Virus record (IMG/VR): IMGVR_UViG_3300001472_000063
Location: 1 to 35,172 of that record
DNA from: a virus
Direction: 5' to 3' (one strand)
DNA length: 35,172 bases
In this document: positions 1 through 8,562 of the stretch, in pieces
Layout: each line of letters starts with the position of its first letter
How positions within the stretch are numbered: the first letter of the stretch is position 1
Notes under the pieces: model-generated
What the model was told of the DNA's origin: nothing
Database searches by the model: none
Seen by the model: only the letters and a program-made list of their open reading frames with translations
Position numbers and translations under genes: made by a program

Positions 1-172
1 CATTATACAGTTTGTCAACCTTTTTCTGCACATCTATACCAAGTTTATTTGGTTCAATGAACAGTTCTAATTGTTGATCTTCTACAGGTAAGGCGTATCC
101 TTTTTCAGGAGTCCATGTAATACCTGTCCATATAACTTCGCCAAAATTTGTGTCATATTTATCAGTGGCCAT
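1..172 (-). CDS. Unknown protein, N-terminal part only (cut by window edge)
   Basis: An open frame starts at an ATG at 172-170, directly after the stop codon of the upstream gene (173-175), and runs off the left edge after 57 codons. The visible N-terminus begins MATDKYDTNFGEV and is rich in acidic and aromatic residues. I do not recognise it. The zero-gap spacing suggests it is co-transcribed with the 95-aa gene before it. A shadow ORF is unlikely because the start sits exactly where a tightly packed operon would place it. Confidence 0.6.
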   Translation of the reverse strand, partial: MATDKYDTNFGEVIWTGITWTPEKGYALPVEDQQLELFIEPNKLGIDVQKKVDKLYN

Positions 173-460
173 TTAGACTAACTCTGGAAACATATTCTTT
201 ACATAATTGCGAACAATAATATTCGTTTCGTTATCAACACCTTTAAGTTGTTGCTTGGGTGCATCGACACCCTGGGTATAGATCTCATCTTTGGCAACAC
301 GGAGTAACTCTCGTTTGTTTAACCGTTGTACTTGATCTAAATTTACATTTTCAGTGACTATAGCACTTAATACATATTCAGCGACATCAATGTGTGTCAT
401 TGGAATCTCAATTTTTGCATTAATACGCTTCACTCCATCTGGATAGATTTGAGCTCTCAT
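173..460 (-). CDS. Conserved-looking hypothetical protein, 95 aa
   Basis: This complete small ORF starts at ATG 460, and its stop abuts the next gene's ATG. The protein is soluble and mixed alpha/beta in character, with a lysine/arginine-rich middle around KRELLRVAKDE. There is no signal peptide, membrane segment or metal-binding motif. It is the first gene after an early-type promoter (515-542) and after the 118-base gap that ends the long nrdA-to-protease run, so it probably opens a separate transcription unit. A run AAATAAATA just before the ATG resembles the late octamer but lies too close to the start codon to judge. Function unknown. Confidence 0.65.
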   Translation of the reverse strand: MRAQIYPDGVKRINAKIEIPMTHIDVAEYVLSAIVTENVNLDQVQRLNKRELLRVAKDEIYTQGVDAPKQQLKGVDNETNIIVRNYVKNMFPELV

Positions 461-514
461 TTTATTTATTTTAACCTCTTATACCGTTATTGGTTACGTT
501 CTATTAATATACTT

Positions 515-542
515 ATAATAACACAATATACACTATTGTCAA
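515..542 (-). promoter_or_regulatory. Early-type (sigma70-like) promoter
   Basis: On the minus strand TTGACA (542-537) is followed after 16 bases by TATTAT (520-515). Predicted transcription start is near 508, giving a leader of about 48 bases to the ATG at 460. The rest of the 461-578 gap holds no other recognisable element. Confidence 0.6.
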
Positions 543-578
543 CCTAAATGTATTACTTTTCTGAATTAATCTTACTTT

Positions 579-2087
579 TTATCCAGTTAGGGTAAGAACT
601 TGTGAACCGTTGAACGGTTGGTGTAGAAATCTATTAGGACCACCCTGTTGACTTTGATTATTGCCATAATCATTACCAGTACCGGTGCCCATATTCATAA
701 ATGCTTTACTGTTGGCAGTTAGAAAGGCTTTACATTGTTGTGCAGTTGCACCTGGATTAATCTGTAGAAAACATGCTAGAACGCCTGTAACTTGTGGACT
801 TGCCATACTAGTTCCACTTATTCTAGAAATATTATAATTACTGTCTGGAGGATAGTCATTATCATATACTACACCATATCCAGTAGTATTTGTTGCACTT
901 GTTATTTGGCTTCCAGGAGCACTAATATCTATTCGTGGACCTTTTTCACTTGAATTGGATAAATTCTCAAAACTACCACTCTGTACATTACTTACATTTG
1001 CCACTACTATTGTATCATCGCTATGTGGTGTACCGGGTCTATGATAGTAAATTGGGGAGCCGACTGATACAGTACTAGCCCAGGTAGTACTACACTTATA
1101 ATAGTTATCGTAATCGTTTCCGCCAAGTATATCTGTTTTATGATAATAGTTACCCGCCGCCTTAACTAATATAACGCCAGCATCTGTCATGTCTTCACAA
1201 GCCGCATCTATAGCCGTCACGCCTGACATGTTATGTTTGGTGTTGGTGTTACCATACTGTATTGCCCTTGAGGTTCCCACGTTGGCTCCTCTATAATTTA
1301 GTTCTGTTATTGTACCAGTTTGACTAGGGTGTGTGCCTGGATAATACCATCTATAACCCCAACTAGCATTAACAATAGTAGGCCGTTTAAATCCTGTTGC
1401 TGTAATTGGTTTCTGATTATGCCATATTCTAATTAAATCAAATACATCAGTATCATCAATACCACCACCTGAGTCAAATCGCATTGAATATATATTTGCA
1501 TTCTTGGCCCAACCATATGTTTTGCCTGCGGCGGTTCCAGCTACATGTGTACCATGAGGTCCTACATCGCCATAGTGAGCCGCATTCATTGATCCACTAA
1601 CACCAGTAACTGCATACCAATCTATCTCTTTTAATCGTGTAACACCGTTGGCATCTTCCCACTCAGGATGTCCAGTCATCACACCATTGTCTTGTATAAC
1701 AATGTCAACACCTGTTCCATCTAATGTATGACTAAATTGGCTTCCTGGTGATGATTCTATAATACTAACATTTGAACAACGTAAACCCCAATTAACATAA
1801 GCACCGTTTTTGCTACTTGCTCTACTAAAGACACCACTCTGTATAGCATCTATACCTTTAGCATCTATAGGAACGTTAGTCTGTACTGCTAATACTCTTG
1901 GATCGTTTTCTAGGGTCAAAGCCTCTTCGGCTGTTAATTGATAGCCGGTTGTACGAGTACTTGCTGGTTTTCTATTGGATACATCAACACTTCTATCTGG
2001 GATATATAATCCACCGGGTGTTTCCATGTCTTGCCAAAATGCATCAAAGTCAACACCTTTTTTAAGAGTTACTAGATACTCTTCCAT
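579..2087 (-). CDS. Subtilisin-like (S8 family) serine protease
   Basis: This 502-aa protein has the full subtilase triad in order: Asp133 in IQDNGV, His178 in HGTHVAGT, and Ser427 in SGTSMASP, with the oxyanion-hole Asn313 in KAAGN. Residues 1-110 may act as an inhibitory propeptide or virion-anchoring segment: they begin EEYLVTLKKGVDFDAFW, reminiscent of subtilase propeptides. There is no secretion signal. Its ATG overlaps the stop of the upstream fibre-like gene (TAATG), and a PAAR tip gene lies just before that. This puts it with virion genes, so it may be a virion-borne or assembly protease rather than a secreted host-type enzyme. Its substrate cannot be read from sequence. The protease family is certain; the role is inference. 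Confidence 0.92.
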   Translation of the reverse strand: MEEYLVTLKKGVDFDAFWQDMETPGGLYIPDRSVDVSNRKPASTRTTGYQLTAEEALTLENDPRVLAVQTNVPIDAKGIDAIQSGVFSRASSKNGAYVNWGLRCSNVSIIESSPGSQFSHTLDGTGVDIVIQDNGVMTGHPEWEDANGVTRLKEIDWYAVTGVSGSMNAAHYGDVGPHGTHVAGTAAGKTYGWAKNANIYSMRFDSGGGIDDTDVFDLIRIWHNQKPITATGFKRPTIVNASWGYRWYYPGTHPSQTGTITELNYRGANVGTSRAIQYGNTNTKHNMSGVTAIDAACEDMTDAGVILVKAAGNYYHKTDILGGNDYDNYYKCSTTWASTVSVGSPIYYHRPGTPHSDDTIVVANVSNVQSGSFENLSNSSEKGPRIDISAPGSQITSATNTTGYGVVYDNDYPPDSNYNISRISGTSMASPQVTGVLACFLQINPGATAQQCKAFLTANSKAFMNMGTGTGNDYGNNQSQQGGPNRFLHQPFNGSQVLTLTG

Positions 2088-3763
2088 TAAGCAGCTGAGC
2101 CATCATCTAAGTTGATCCAGCCAGTTCCCTGATAAACATTAACCTTGTTTGTAGTTGAGTTAAATATCATATCTCCACCCACTGGTGATCCGATTGCACC
2201 TCGTTGTGCAGTAGTTAAGTTGGGTAAACGAAATGGACCGCCAAGTACACTTGTTCTATTACTTGCATTCATTGTAATATCGACAGCACTAAAGTTACTT
2301 GTGCCTGTACCTGTTGTATTGAAATTTGTAGTTGTTACAGTAGCAAATACTACTGAATCTGTTGTGTTTAGTGTCTGATTTGATAATGTGCTTGGTCTAT
2401 TAATTAAACTGTTATAGTCACCATTAAAGGCCACACTTGCTAAACTACTTGTTAGAGGTAAGCCAGTTAGATCAGGTGGTGTATATGTTAATACTCCTGG
2501 GCTTGTACCACTATATGTTAGTCCTGCCGTTCCGACTGCATTTTGTACGACTGTTATTCCTGCAATAGCAGATGCCAAATCGGCATCAGTTGCATATCCA
2601 CTTGCCGATGCTCCTCCGCCACTGCTACTAGTTGGTGCTCCTAGATTTACTGTTGAACTTGGTGGTGCATTTACTATAGTTCCACTTGTTGATATACCGT
2701 CTAGTCCAGGCTGTGTTGGTAGAACAGCCGCCTCGCCAGTTGATTTTGCTGTTGTAGTTTGTTTAGGAACATCTGTATATCCAATTACTTTACCACAATA
2801 ATCATATGTTGGTATACGATCGCTTACATCATTAACTGGATCAATTGTAGCCTCTAGTTTAGCAATCATTTCAGGTTCAAGTATATAATGGAAGATATTA
2901 TTTCCCTGACCGTCTACTTCATATCCTTTTAGTTGATCATATGATCCTTTTAATCCAGCACCAAGTCTTTGTGCTTGTTGGATACTCATATTTTCAACAT
3001 CAATTGCAACACCTACATTTGTGTTAACACGATTATTTGGTGCAAAGTTACTACCGCCTTTGCTCTCTGTTGATCCACTACCGAACTTATTTTCTAGTTC
3101 AACTAGTGCTTTCATATCTGTTTTAAATTTATTTGCAGTTGCAGTCCATTGATCAGTAATTGATGCTGGTAGACTAGCAATATTGGCTAGGTTGTCACCA
3201 ATATCTTTTAGTAGTCCACCTGTAAATAAGTCTGCTTTGAATCCACCGCTTGTACTAATACAACCACCAATTTCACTAGTTGCTAGTGTGCCTAAACTAT
3301 CTAGTAGGTCATGTCCAGCACCTGTAAAACTACCGAAAGCGTCTGCTAGTACGTTTGGTATTGCTCTAGGTACAATCGGTGTTCCACAAAAGTTAATCAT
3401 ATTGGCAACAGCCGCCACCTCAGCAATGGCGGAGTTCATACGATTAAGTACATTCTCAATGTCTGTATGTGCTATAAAGTTTTCTAGTTCTTGTTCAGCT
3501 TGTGTTAGTGCCGTTCTTAGGTCTGCAAGAGCCGCCGGTATCTCAGGTATAAGTCTACCCAAGTTTACCTTTAAACAAATCTGTAGATTTGGAAGTTTAA
3601 TACCATTACCAGCTAGTAGGCTACAAATAATCTCTCTAACTGTTACGTCTGTTGTTGTAGTTGTTACAGTACCTAGGTCATTAACTGTTACACTTGTTGG
3701 TATGCTAACTGTTCTATTTAAATATTCATTAGCATTGGCTACGCCGCCTACAAAGTCAACCAT
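2087..3763 (-). CDS. Fibre/baseplate-like virion structural protein
   Basis: This 558-aa protein has two parts. Residues 1 to about 330 are largely helical with several cysteines (EIICSLLAG, LQICLKV, INFCGTP). Residues from about 340 are low-complexity, rich in Ser, Thr, Gly and Asn. The second part contains FNGDYNSLINRPSTL, a motif type common in phage tail fibres, and ends NKVNVYQGTGWINLDDG, typical of fibre C-termini. It lies between the PAAR tip gene (2 bases upstream) and the S8 protease (1-base overlap). A fibre or baseplate-associated role is likely but the exact part is not identifiable. Confidence 0.7.
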   Translation of the reverse strand: MVDFVGGVANANEYLNRTVSIPTSVTVNDLGTVTTTTTDVTVREIICSLLAGNGIKLPNLQICLKVNLGRLIPEIPAALADLRTALTQAEQELENFIAHTDIENVLNRMNSAIAEVAAVANMINFCGTPIVPRAIPNVLADAFGSFTGAGHDLLDSLGTLATSEIGGCISTSGGFKADLFTGGLLKDIGDNLANIASLPASITDQWTATANKFKTDMKALVELENKFGSGSTESKGGSNFAPNNRVNTNVGVAIDVENMSIQQAQRLGAGLKGSYDQLKGYEVDGQGNNIFHYILEPEMIAKLEATIDPVNDVSDRIPTYDYCGKVIGYTDVPKQTTTAKSTGEAAVLPTQPGLDGISTSGTIVNAPPSSTVNLGAPTSSSGGGASASGYATDADLASAIAGITVVQNAVGTAGLTYSGTSPGVLTYTPPDLTGLPLTSSLASVAFNGDYNSLINRPSTLSNQTLNTTDSVVFATVTTTNFNTTGTGTSNFSAVDITMNASNRTSVLGGPFRLPNLTTAQRGAIGSPVGGDMIFNSTTNKVNVYQGTGWINLDDGSAA

Positions 3764-3764
3764 G

Positions 3765-4052
3765 TTAACCTCCTATGTACACGTTGCCACTGCCACTTGT
3801 CGCTGACGGACTACAATGTGGCCCGCCAGGGATAGGACATAGACTGTCCGGATTAGCACCGTTACCTTGTATTACTGTTAACTTATTACCAATAAAAACA
3901 TTGGGGTTGGCGGCAACTAAGCCTCCACCACCATGACTATTGGGATTTCCGTCTATAGCAGTCAAGAGATTGTTAGTAAAAACGTTGGGATTAGCCGCAA
4001 TTGTACTGGCGCCACAACTTCTACTATCTGTATCTCTATGAACTGCTGCCAT
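3765..4052 (-). CDS. PAAR-like spike tip protein (gp5.4-like)
   Basis: This 95-aa protein is built of repeated glycine/asparagine-rich hairpin units: AANPNVFTNNLLT (about residues 19-31), AANPNVFIGNKLT (about 47-59) and SGSGNVYIGG at the end. Scattered His and Cys (CGAS, SHGGGG, LCPIPG, PHCSP) could bind the single metal at the apex. In T4-like phages the PAAR protein caps the gp5 needle and sharpens the tail spike. Its ATG overlaps the stop of the Sm-like gene (TAATG) and the fibre-like gene follows after 1 base. The family is assigned from repeat style, size and context, not by database search. Confidence 0.8.
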   Translation of the reverse strand: MAAVHRDTDSRSCGASTIAANPNVFTNNLLTAIDGNPNSHGGGGLVAANPNVFIGNKLTVIQGNGANPDSLCPIPGGPHCSPSATSGSGNVYIGG

Positions 4053-4348
4053 TAATTAACTACCGCTAAACCTGATGTACTCTGTGTATATGTACTAGCG
4101 GCATCCTTTTCCGTCTTTACTATACATATAATATTATTTAGCTTGATTTTGTACTTAGCATCAGGACCGACGGTAAACATAAAGGGAGCAAGTCCCATTG
4201 TAGTGTCTTTTCCTGCTACTAACATTAGAGGCTTTCTAATCTCTACTAAGCTGTCTGTTTCTGATTGTAGAGTGGCTACCATTTCTTCGCCACTTGATAG
4301 TTTGATGCTGACGATATCGCCAACCTTATATGGTGCTTCTATTAACAT
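4052..4348 (-). CDS. Small beta-rich protein, possible Sm/SH3-like fold
   Basis: I place the start at ATG 4348, one base after the stop of the glutaredoxin gene. The longer reading from 4399 would overlap that gene by about 50 bases. The 98-aa protein begins MLIEAPYKVGDIVSIKL and continues SGEEMVATLQSE, a strand pattern like a small beta barrel of the Sm or SH3 type. A Pro-Phe-Met-Phe block and a Ser/Thr-rich tail follow. It sits between nrdB-grx and the PAAR tip gene. Function unknown; RNA binding is only a fold-based guess. Confidence 0.65.
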   Translation of the reverse strand: MLIEAPYKVGDIVSIKLSSGEEMVATLQSETDSLVEIRKPLMLVAGKDTTMGLAPFMFTVGPDAKYKIKLNNIICIVKTEKDAASTYTQSTSGLAVVN

Positions 4349-4349
4349 T

Positions 4350-4610
4350 TTATGATCCGTATCCTGTTCCGTTAAAATTACTGTTTTCCATGTATGCAAC
4401 TAAGTCGTTATAGCCACCAATAACTTTACCACTAATAACAATCTGTGGTACTGTTCTGGCTTGTGGTGCTACTTCTAATAGTTGCTCTCTTGTGACGTCT
4501 ACGCCAATCTTCTTTTCCACATATTGTATATGCATACTTTCAAGTAGGCGTTTGGCTCTGATACAATAGGCGCAATTCTCTTTACTATAAACTTCAATGT
4601 TTTGAGACAT
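4350..4610 (-). CDS. grx: Glutaredoxin
   Basis: This 86-aa thioredoxin-fold protein has the dithiol site C13-A-Y-C16 (NCAYCIRAK), the cis-proline motif TVPQI and the glutathione-binding GGYNDL near the C-terminus. Glutaredoxins re-reduce ribonucleotide reductase with glutathione, and this gene follows nrdB by 13 bases, so NrdA is the natural partner. The length matches small bacterial and phage glutaredoxins, and the last 10 residues are a glycine/asparagine-rich tail. Some glutaredoxins also carry Fe-S clusters, but the dithiol CxxC form seen here is mainly a reductase. Confidence 0.93.
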   Translation of the reverse strand: MSQNIEVYSKENCAYCIRAKRLLESMHIQYVEKKIGVDVTREQLLEVAPQARTVPQIVISGKVIGGYNDLVAYMENSNFNGTGYGS

Positions 4611-4623
4611 TGCCGGCTCCTGT

Positions 4624-5751
4624 TTATAAACTTAGTCCTGCAAAAGTTTCAGTATCAACATCTTGTTTCACACCTCCAATAACGTAGCTGGAGATTTCTG
4701 TTTCTTGTGGTGCAACTTGTACTTCTGCTCCTGATATCCACTTCTGTGTCCAGGGCAATGGGTTTGCTTGTGTGGTTGTATAAGGACATTTTAATCCTAA
4801 TGCTGTCATTCTCTTACAAGCAATCCATTCAATATAGTTACTTAATAATTGTGCATTAAGCCCAATCATTGATCCATCTTTAAATAGATAGCTCGCCCAA
4901 TCTTTTTCTTGCTCAACTGCATCTACAAACATTTGCTGAACTTCATCAGCACATTCAACGGCAATCTTTGCAAAATCTGGATCTTCTTTTGTTAGTACTT
5001 TACTTATTAGGTATTGTGTTGAACCAAGATGCACATTCTCATCGCGGGCAATAAACTTAATAATCTTAGCATTGCCTTCCATCTTTTTAAGTTCAGCAAA
5101 CGCCCAACTACATGCAAACGATACATAGAAGCGAATACCTTCTAGTACGTTAACACTATTCATGCATAACCAGATCTTCTTCTTTAGATCGTATAGGTCA
5201 ACATTTATAGTCTTGCCGTTTACTTTATGTTTGCCTTCTCCCAGTAATCTATAATACATACTCGTTTCAATTAGTCCATCATAGTACTTGGAAATGTCTC
5301 CAGCACAATCAACAATTTCTTGCGAATCCATTAGCTCATCAAAGATTTTACTTGGGTCACTAAAGATATTACGGATAATATGTGTGTAACTTCTACTATG
5401 AATTGTCTCACTAAATGTCCAAGTAATGATCCAATTTTCTAGTTCAGGCAAAGAAACAATAGGACTGAATGCCTCGTTTGGTGCTCTCCCTTGTACACTA
5501 TCAAGTAGGATCTGTCTTTTTAGATTACTTGTAAAGATGTGTTGCTCATGTTCAGTAAGATCCTTAAAGTCTTTGGAATCCTTACTTACATCAACTTCTT
5601 CAGGTCTCCAAAAGAAACCTAGTTGTTTGTCAGTTAGTTTATCAAACTGCTTATACTTCATTGTGTCGTAACGTTGCATGCCTAGAGCTTCGTCTAGAAA
5701 TGCATTAGCTTCTGTGTGATTTTTCTTGTTGTCTATGTTTAAAACAGTCAT
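4624..5751 (-). CDS. nrdB: Ribonucleoside-diphosphate reductase class Ia, beta subunit
   Basis: This 375-aa subunit houses the di-iron/tyrosyl-radical cofactor that starts nucleotide reduction. Iron ligands and radical Tyr match E. coli NrdB numbering exactly: Asp84 in LLDSVQGR, Glu115 and His118 in SETIHSRSY, and radical Tyr122. The second-half ligands are in VLEGIRFYVSFAC and ARDENVHL. It is therefore a tyrosyl-radical class Ia enzyme, not a manganese or Tyr-less variant. It follows nrdA by 15 bases and precedes grx by 13, forming a deoxynucleotide-supply cassette. Phages carry it to raise dNTP pools during replication. Confidence 0.97.
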   Translation of the reverse strand: MTVLNIDNKKNHTEANAFLDEALGMQRYDTMKYKQFDKLTDKQLGFFWRPEEVDVSKDSKDFKDLTEHEQHIFTSNLKRQILLDSVQGRAPNEAFSPIVSLPELENWIITWTFSETIHSRSYTHIIRNIFSDPSKIFDELMDSQEIVDCAGDISKYYDGLIETSMYYRLLGEGKHKVNGKTINVDLYDLKKKIWLCMNSVNVLEGIRFYVSFACSWAFAELKKMEGNAKIIKFIARDENVHLGSTQYLISKVLTKEDPDFAKIAVECADEVQQMFVDAVEQEKDWASYLFKDGSMIGLNAQLLSNYIEWIACKRMTALGLKCPYTTTQANPLPWTQKWISGAEVQVAPQETEISSYVIGGVKQDVDTETFAGLSL

Positions 5752-5766
5752 CTTATTCCTTGTCCT

Positions 5767-8055
5767 CTATATCGTACATGCTTCGCAATCTGCGTCATCT
5801 TCTATTCCTTGTGCTAACGGTTCATCTTTAAATTCTATCTCGCCCTGTCCGTCATAGGTATTGAAATAGTATAGTTGCTTACCACCATATTTGTAGAACA
5901 TTACAAGATGTTGTAATAGTACACTCATAGGTATCTTTTCGTCTGGATAGTGTTCAGGGTTGTAACTTGTGTTTACACTAATACCCTGATCAATATATTT
6001 TTGCATAACTGCCATAATCTTTAAGTAACCTTCAGGTGACTTCTGATCCCATAGCAAATCGTATTTATTTTTAAGGCGTGGATATCCAGGAACAACTTGC
6101 TTTAAAACGCCATCTTTACTCTGCTTTACACTCACAAACGCTCTAGGAGGTTCAATGCCATTAGTACTGTTACTAATTTGTGCAGACGTTTCACTAGGCA
6201 TAAGTGCCATTAATGTGCTATTACGAATACCTGTTGCTTTTAACTGTTCACGTAAACCCGACCAGTCTTGTCTTTCAACATGAGGTACTAGCTCATCCAC
6301 TTCTTTCTTATATGTTTGGTTAGGTGTAATGCCTATACCATATTTTGTTTCCATGTTGCCACTAATACTACCTTTTTCTATTGCCAAGTCTGCACTTGCT
6401 TTAATTAAGTAATAACTCCATGCTTCTGACCATTCATCTACTAGTTCTAGATTTGGATCCTGATAGCTTGTATCATTTTTTGCCAACCAGTATGCAAAGT
6501 TAATAATACCAATACCTAATGGACGTCTTTTCATTGTACTAAGTTCTGCCGCCAATACTGGATAATTTTGATAATCTAATAATGCATCAAGTCCACGAAC
6601 TGCCAGAGCCGCAGGTTTTTCAAAGTCTGCTGGAGTCTTGATGTTGCCCCAATTAATAGCACTAAGAGTACAGAGGCTAATTTCGCCTTCTTCATCCATA
6701 ATATGATTTAGTGGCTTAGTAGGTAAATTAATCTCACAACATAGATTAGATTGGTGAATAGGTGCTACTGTTTCATCAAATGAACTATGGGTATTTGCAT
6801 GATCTACATTCATTAAGTAAATGCGTCCTGTATTCTTACGTTCTTCCATAAACATACCAAATAAAGCACCAGCTGGTATTGTTTTCTTGCGGAGTTTTGT
6901 ATTACTTTCTGCTTCTTCATACAATCTTTTAAATTCATCTTGATCATTAAAGAATGCATCATTAAGTCCTGGCACATCACCAGGTGAGAACAAAGTTATA
7001 TCTTTATTTGTAAGTAATCTTTCATACATAAGTTTATTAAACTGAACTCCATAATCCATGTGTCTTACTCTGTTGTCTTCTGTACCTTTGTTATTCTTTA
7101 GTACTAGTAAGTCTTCTACTTCTAAATGCCAAATAGGATAGTATAGAGTTGCCGCTCCACCACGTACACCACCTTGGCTACATGACTTAACACTTGACTG
7201 AAATAATTTATAAAATGGAATAACACCAGTATGACTTGCATCACCACGTCTAATCGGACTACCAATAGCACGAATCTTTCCAGCACCAATACCAATGCCT
7301 GCCTTCTGTGAGACATACTTAACAATAGCACTTGATGTTGCATTAATACTATCTAAACTATCATCTGTTTCTATTAGAACACAGGAAGAAAACTGCCTTT
7401 GTGGAGTACGAACTCCTGCCATAACTGGTGTAGGCAAACTAATATCAAAGTTACTAACTGCATCATAGTAGTCTTTAACCCACTTCATACGTTCGTCTGT
7501 AGGATAGTTACCAAATAAAACTAATGAAATCATCATGTATGTAATTTGTGGCGTTTCATAAATGTCACCAGTCACACGATTCTGTGCAAGATACTTGCCT
7601 CTGAATTGTTCCATACCTACATAAGCAATGTTTTCATCTCTGGCGTGCTTAATATATGAATCAGCTAAATTAAGTTCTTCTTCTGTATATGAGTTTGTTA
7701 TCTCTGCATCATAGTAACCAAGTTCAATGTTTTTTGTAATAACATCCTTGAGGTGCCAGGGTATAAAACTATCATATACATTCTTACGAAGATGATAGTT
7801 AATTAGTCTACCTGCTACCCATTGGTATCCAGGAGTCTCTTCGCTAATTAAATCAGCGGCGGATTTGATTAATGTTTCTTGTATGTCTGTTGATTTAATA
7901 CCATCGTAAAATTGTAAATGACTTTTAATTTCTACTTCACTAGCACTAACACCTGTTATCCCCTCACATGCATAAAATACTACATTATGCATCTTTTCTA
8001 AATCTAATTTTTCTTTCGAGCCATCTCGTTTGAGTACGCCAATTTCTTTTGTCAT
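5767..8055 (-). CDS. nrdA: Ribonucleoside-diphosphate reductase class Ia, alpha subunit
   Basis: This 762-aa catalytic subunit is almost the same length as E. coli NrdA. The N-terminal 90 residues form an ATP cone (VLKRDGSKEKLDLEKM). Active-site residues fall at E. coli numbering: Cys225 in FSSCVLIE, Asn437/Cys439/Glu441 in NLCCEIN and Cys462 in SLCTLSAINWG. The C-terminal redox pair is C-E-A-C in the last six residues, a tighter CxxC than the CxxxxC of E. coli. The ATG at 8055 has an AGG about nine bases upstream. No strong promoter was found in 8056-8112, only a weak late-like ATTAAATA at 8089-8096. Confidence 0.97.
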   Translation of the reverse strand: MTKEIGVLKRDGSKEKLDLEKMHNVVFYACEGITGVSASEVEIKSHLQFYDGIKSTDIQETLIKSAADLISEETPGYQWVAGRLINYHLRKNVYDSFIPWHLKDVITKNIELGYYDAEITNSYTEEELNLADSYIKHARDENIAYVGMEQFRGKYLAQNRVTGDIYETPQITYMMISLVLFGNYPTDERMKWVKDYYDAVSNFDISLPTPVMAGVRTPQRQFSSCVLIETDDSLDSINATSSAIVKYVSQKAGIGIGAGKIRAIGSPIRRGDASHTGVIPFYKLFQSSVKSCSQGGVRGGAATLYYPIWHLEVEDLLVLKNNKGTEDNRVRHMDYGVQFNKLMYERLLTNKDITLFSPGDVPGLNDAFFNDQDEFKRLYEEAESNTKLRKKTIPAGALFGMFMEERKNTGRIYLMNVDHANTHSSFDETVAPIHQSNLCCEINLPTKPLNHIMDEEGEISLCTLSAINWGNIKTPADFEKPAALAVRGLDALLDYQNYPVLAAELSTMKRRPLGIGIINFAYWLAKNDTSYQDPNLELVDEWSEAWSYYLIKASADLAIEKGSISGNMETKYGIGITPNQTYKKEVDELVPHVERQDWSGLREQLKATGIRNSTLMALMPSETSAQISNSTNGIEPPRAFVSVKQSKDGVLKQVVPGYPRLKNKYDLLWDQKSPEGYLKIMAVMQKYIDQGISVNTSYNPEHYPDEKIPMSVLLQHLVMFYKYGGKQLYYFNTYDGQGEIEFKDEPLAQGIEDDADCEACTI

Positions 8056-8112
8056 GTTATTTTACCTATTATGTTTTTTAACGTCTTCTATTTAATACTA
8101 GATGGGGGAAGT

Positions 8113-8556
8113 TTACTTGTGCTTTATTAAATCTTCTACGTTCCATTTCTGTACTATTTCACTATTATCTAGAACTTTAGTTGCTTCTTCTACTATACCA
8201 TAAGTATAGTTTAGTATATGCGTCTTGTCAACTAAAACAATCAATCCTAGGAAATGATCTATTCTATCTTGTAGTAAACACAGTTCAGTCTGCTTCTCTA
8301 ATAACTGAATAGAGTAAGCCATACCTAGTGCAATGGCATTTTCGTCGAACTCACCCTTGTGTATCAATTCCCAAGGATCAGGCCAATCATTTGAATTATA
8401 GATATCTATAACCCTTGTACCTAATGGTGCCATCTTCCACCAGGCGATTACAGATTCTAATTGTTGTTCAGTACCTAAGGCACTAACTTGCTTCCTAAAC
8501 GACCTCCACTCACGTAGTCGGTCATCTGGAGATAACATCCAGATATTCTTTGTCAT
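8113..8556 (-). CDS. Hypothetical protein, 147 aa
   Basis: This soluble, Trp-rich protein begins MTKNIWMLSPDDRL and contains AWWKMAPLGTRVIDIYN followed by DWPDPWELI. The C-terminal half looks helical, with a hydrophobic LLQDRIDHFLGLIVLVDK stretch. It is 6 bases from the preceding fibre-like gene and probably shares its late promoter, so it may be a late structural or assembly protein. I do not recognise a family or catalytic motif. Confidence 0.65.
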   Translation of the reverse strand: MTKNIWMLSPDDRLREWRSFRKQVSALGTEQQLESVIAWWKMAPLGTRVIDIYNSNDWPDPWELIHKGEFDENAIALGMAYSIQLLEKQTELCLLQDRIDHFLGLIVLVDKTHILNYTYGIVEEATKVLDNSEIVQKWNVEDLIKHK

Positions 8557-8562
8557 TTTAGT

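Noticed and set aside
2145-3806. Long plus-strand frames (2145-2378, 3183-3806)
   Set aside because: They lie antisense inside the fibre-like gene, have Ser/Ala/Leu-rich shadow composition and no ribosome site or promoter.
4349-4399. Longer start for the Sm-like protein (ATG 4399)
   Set aside because: It would overlap the glutaredoxin gene by about 50 bases, while ATG 4348 is one base after its stop.
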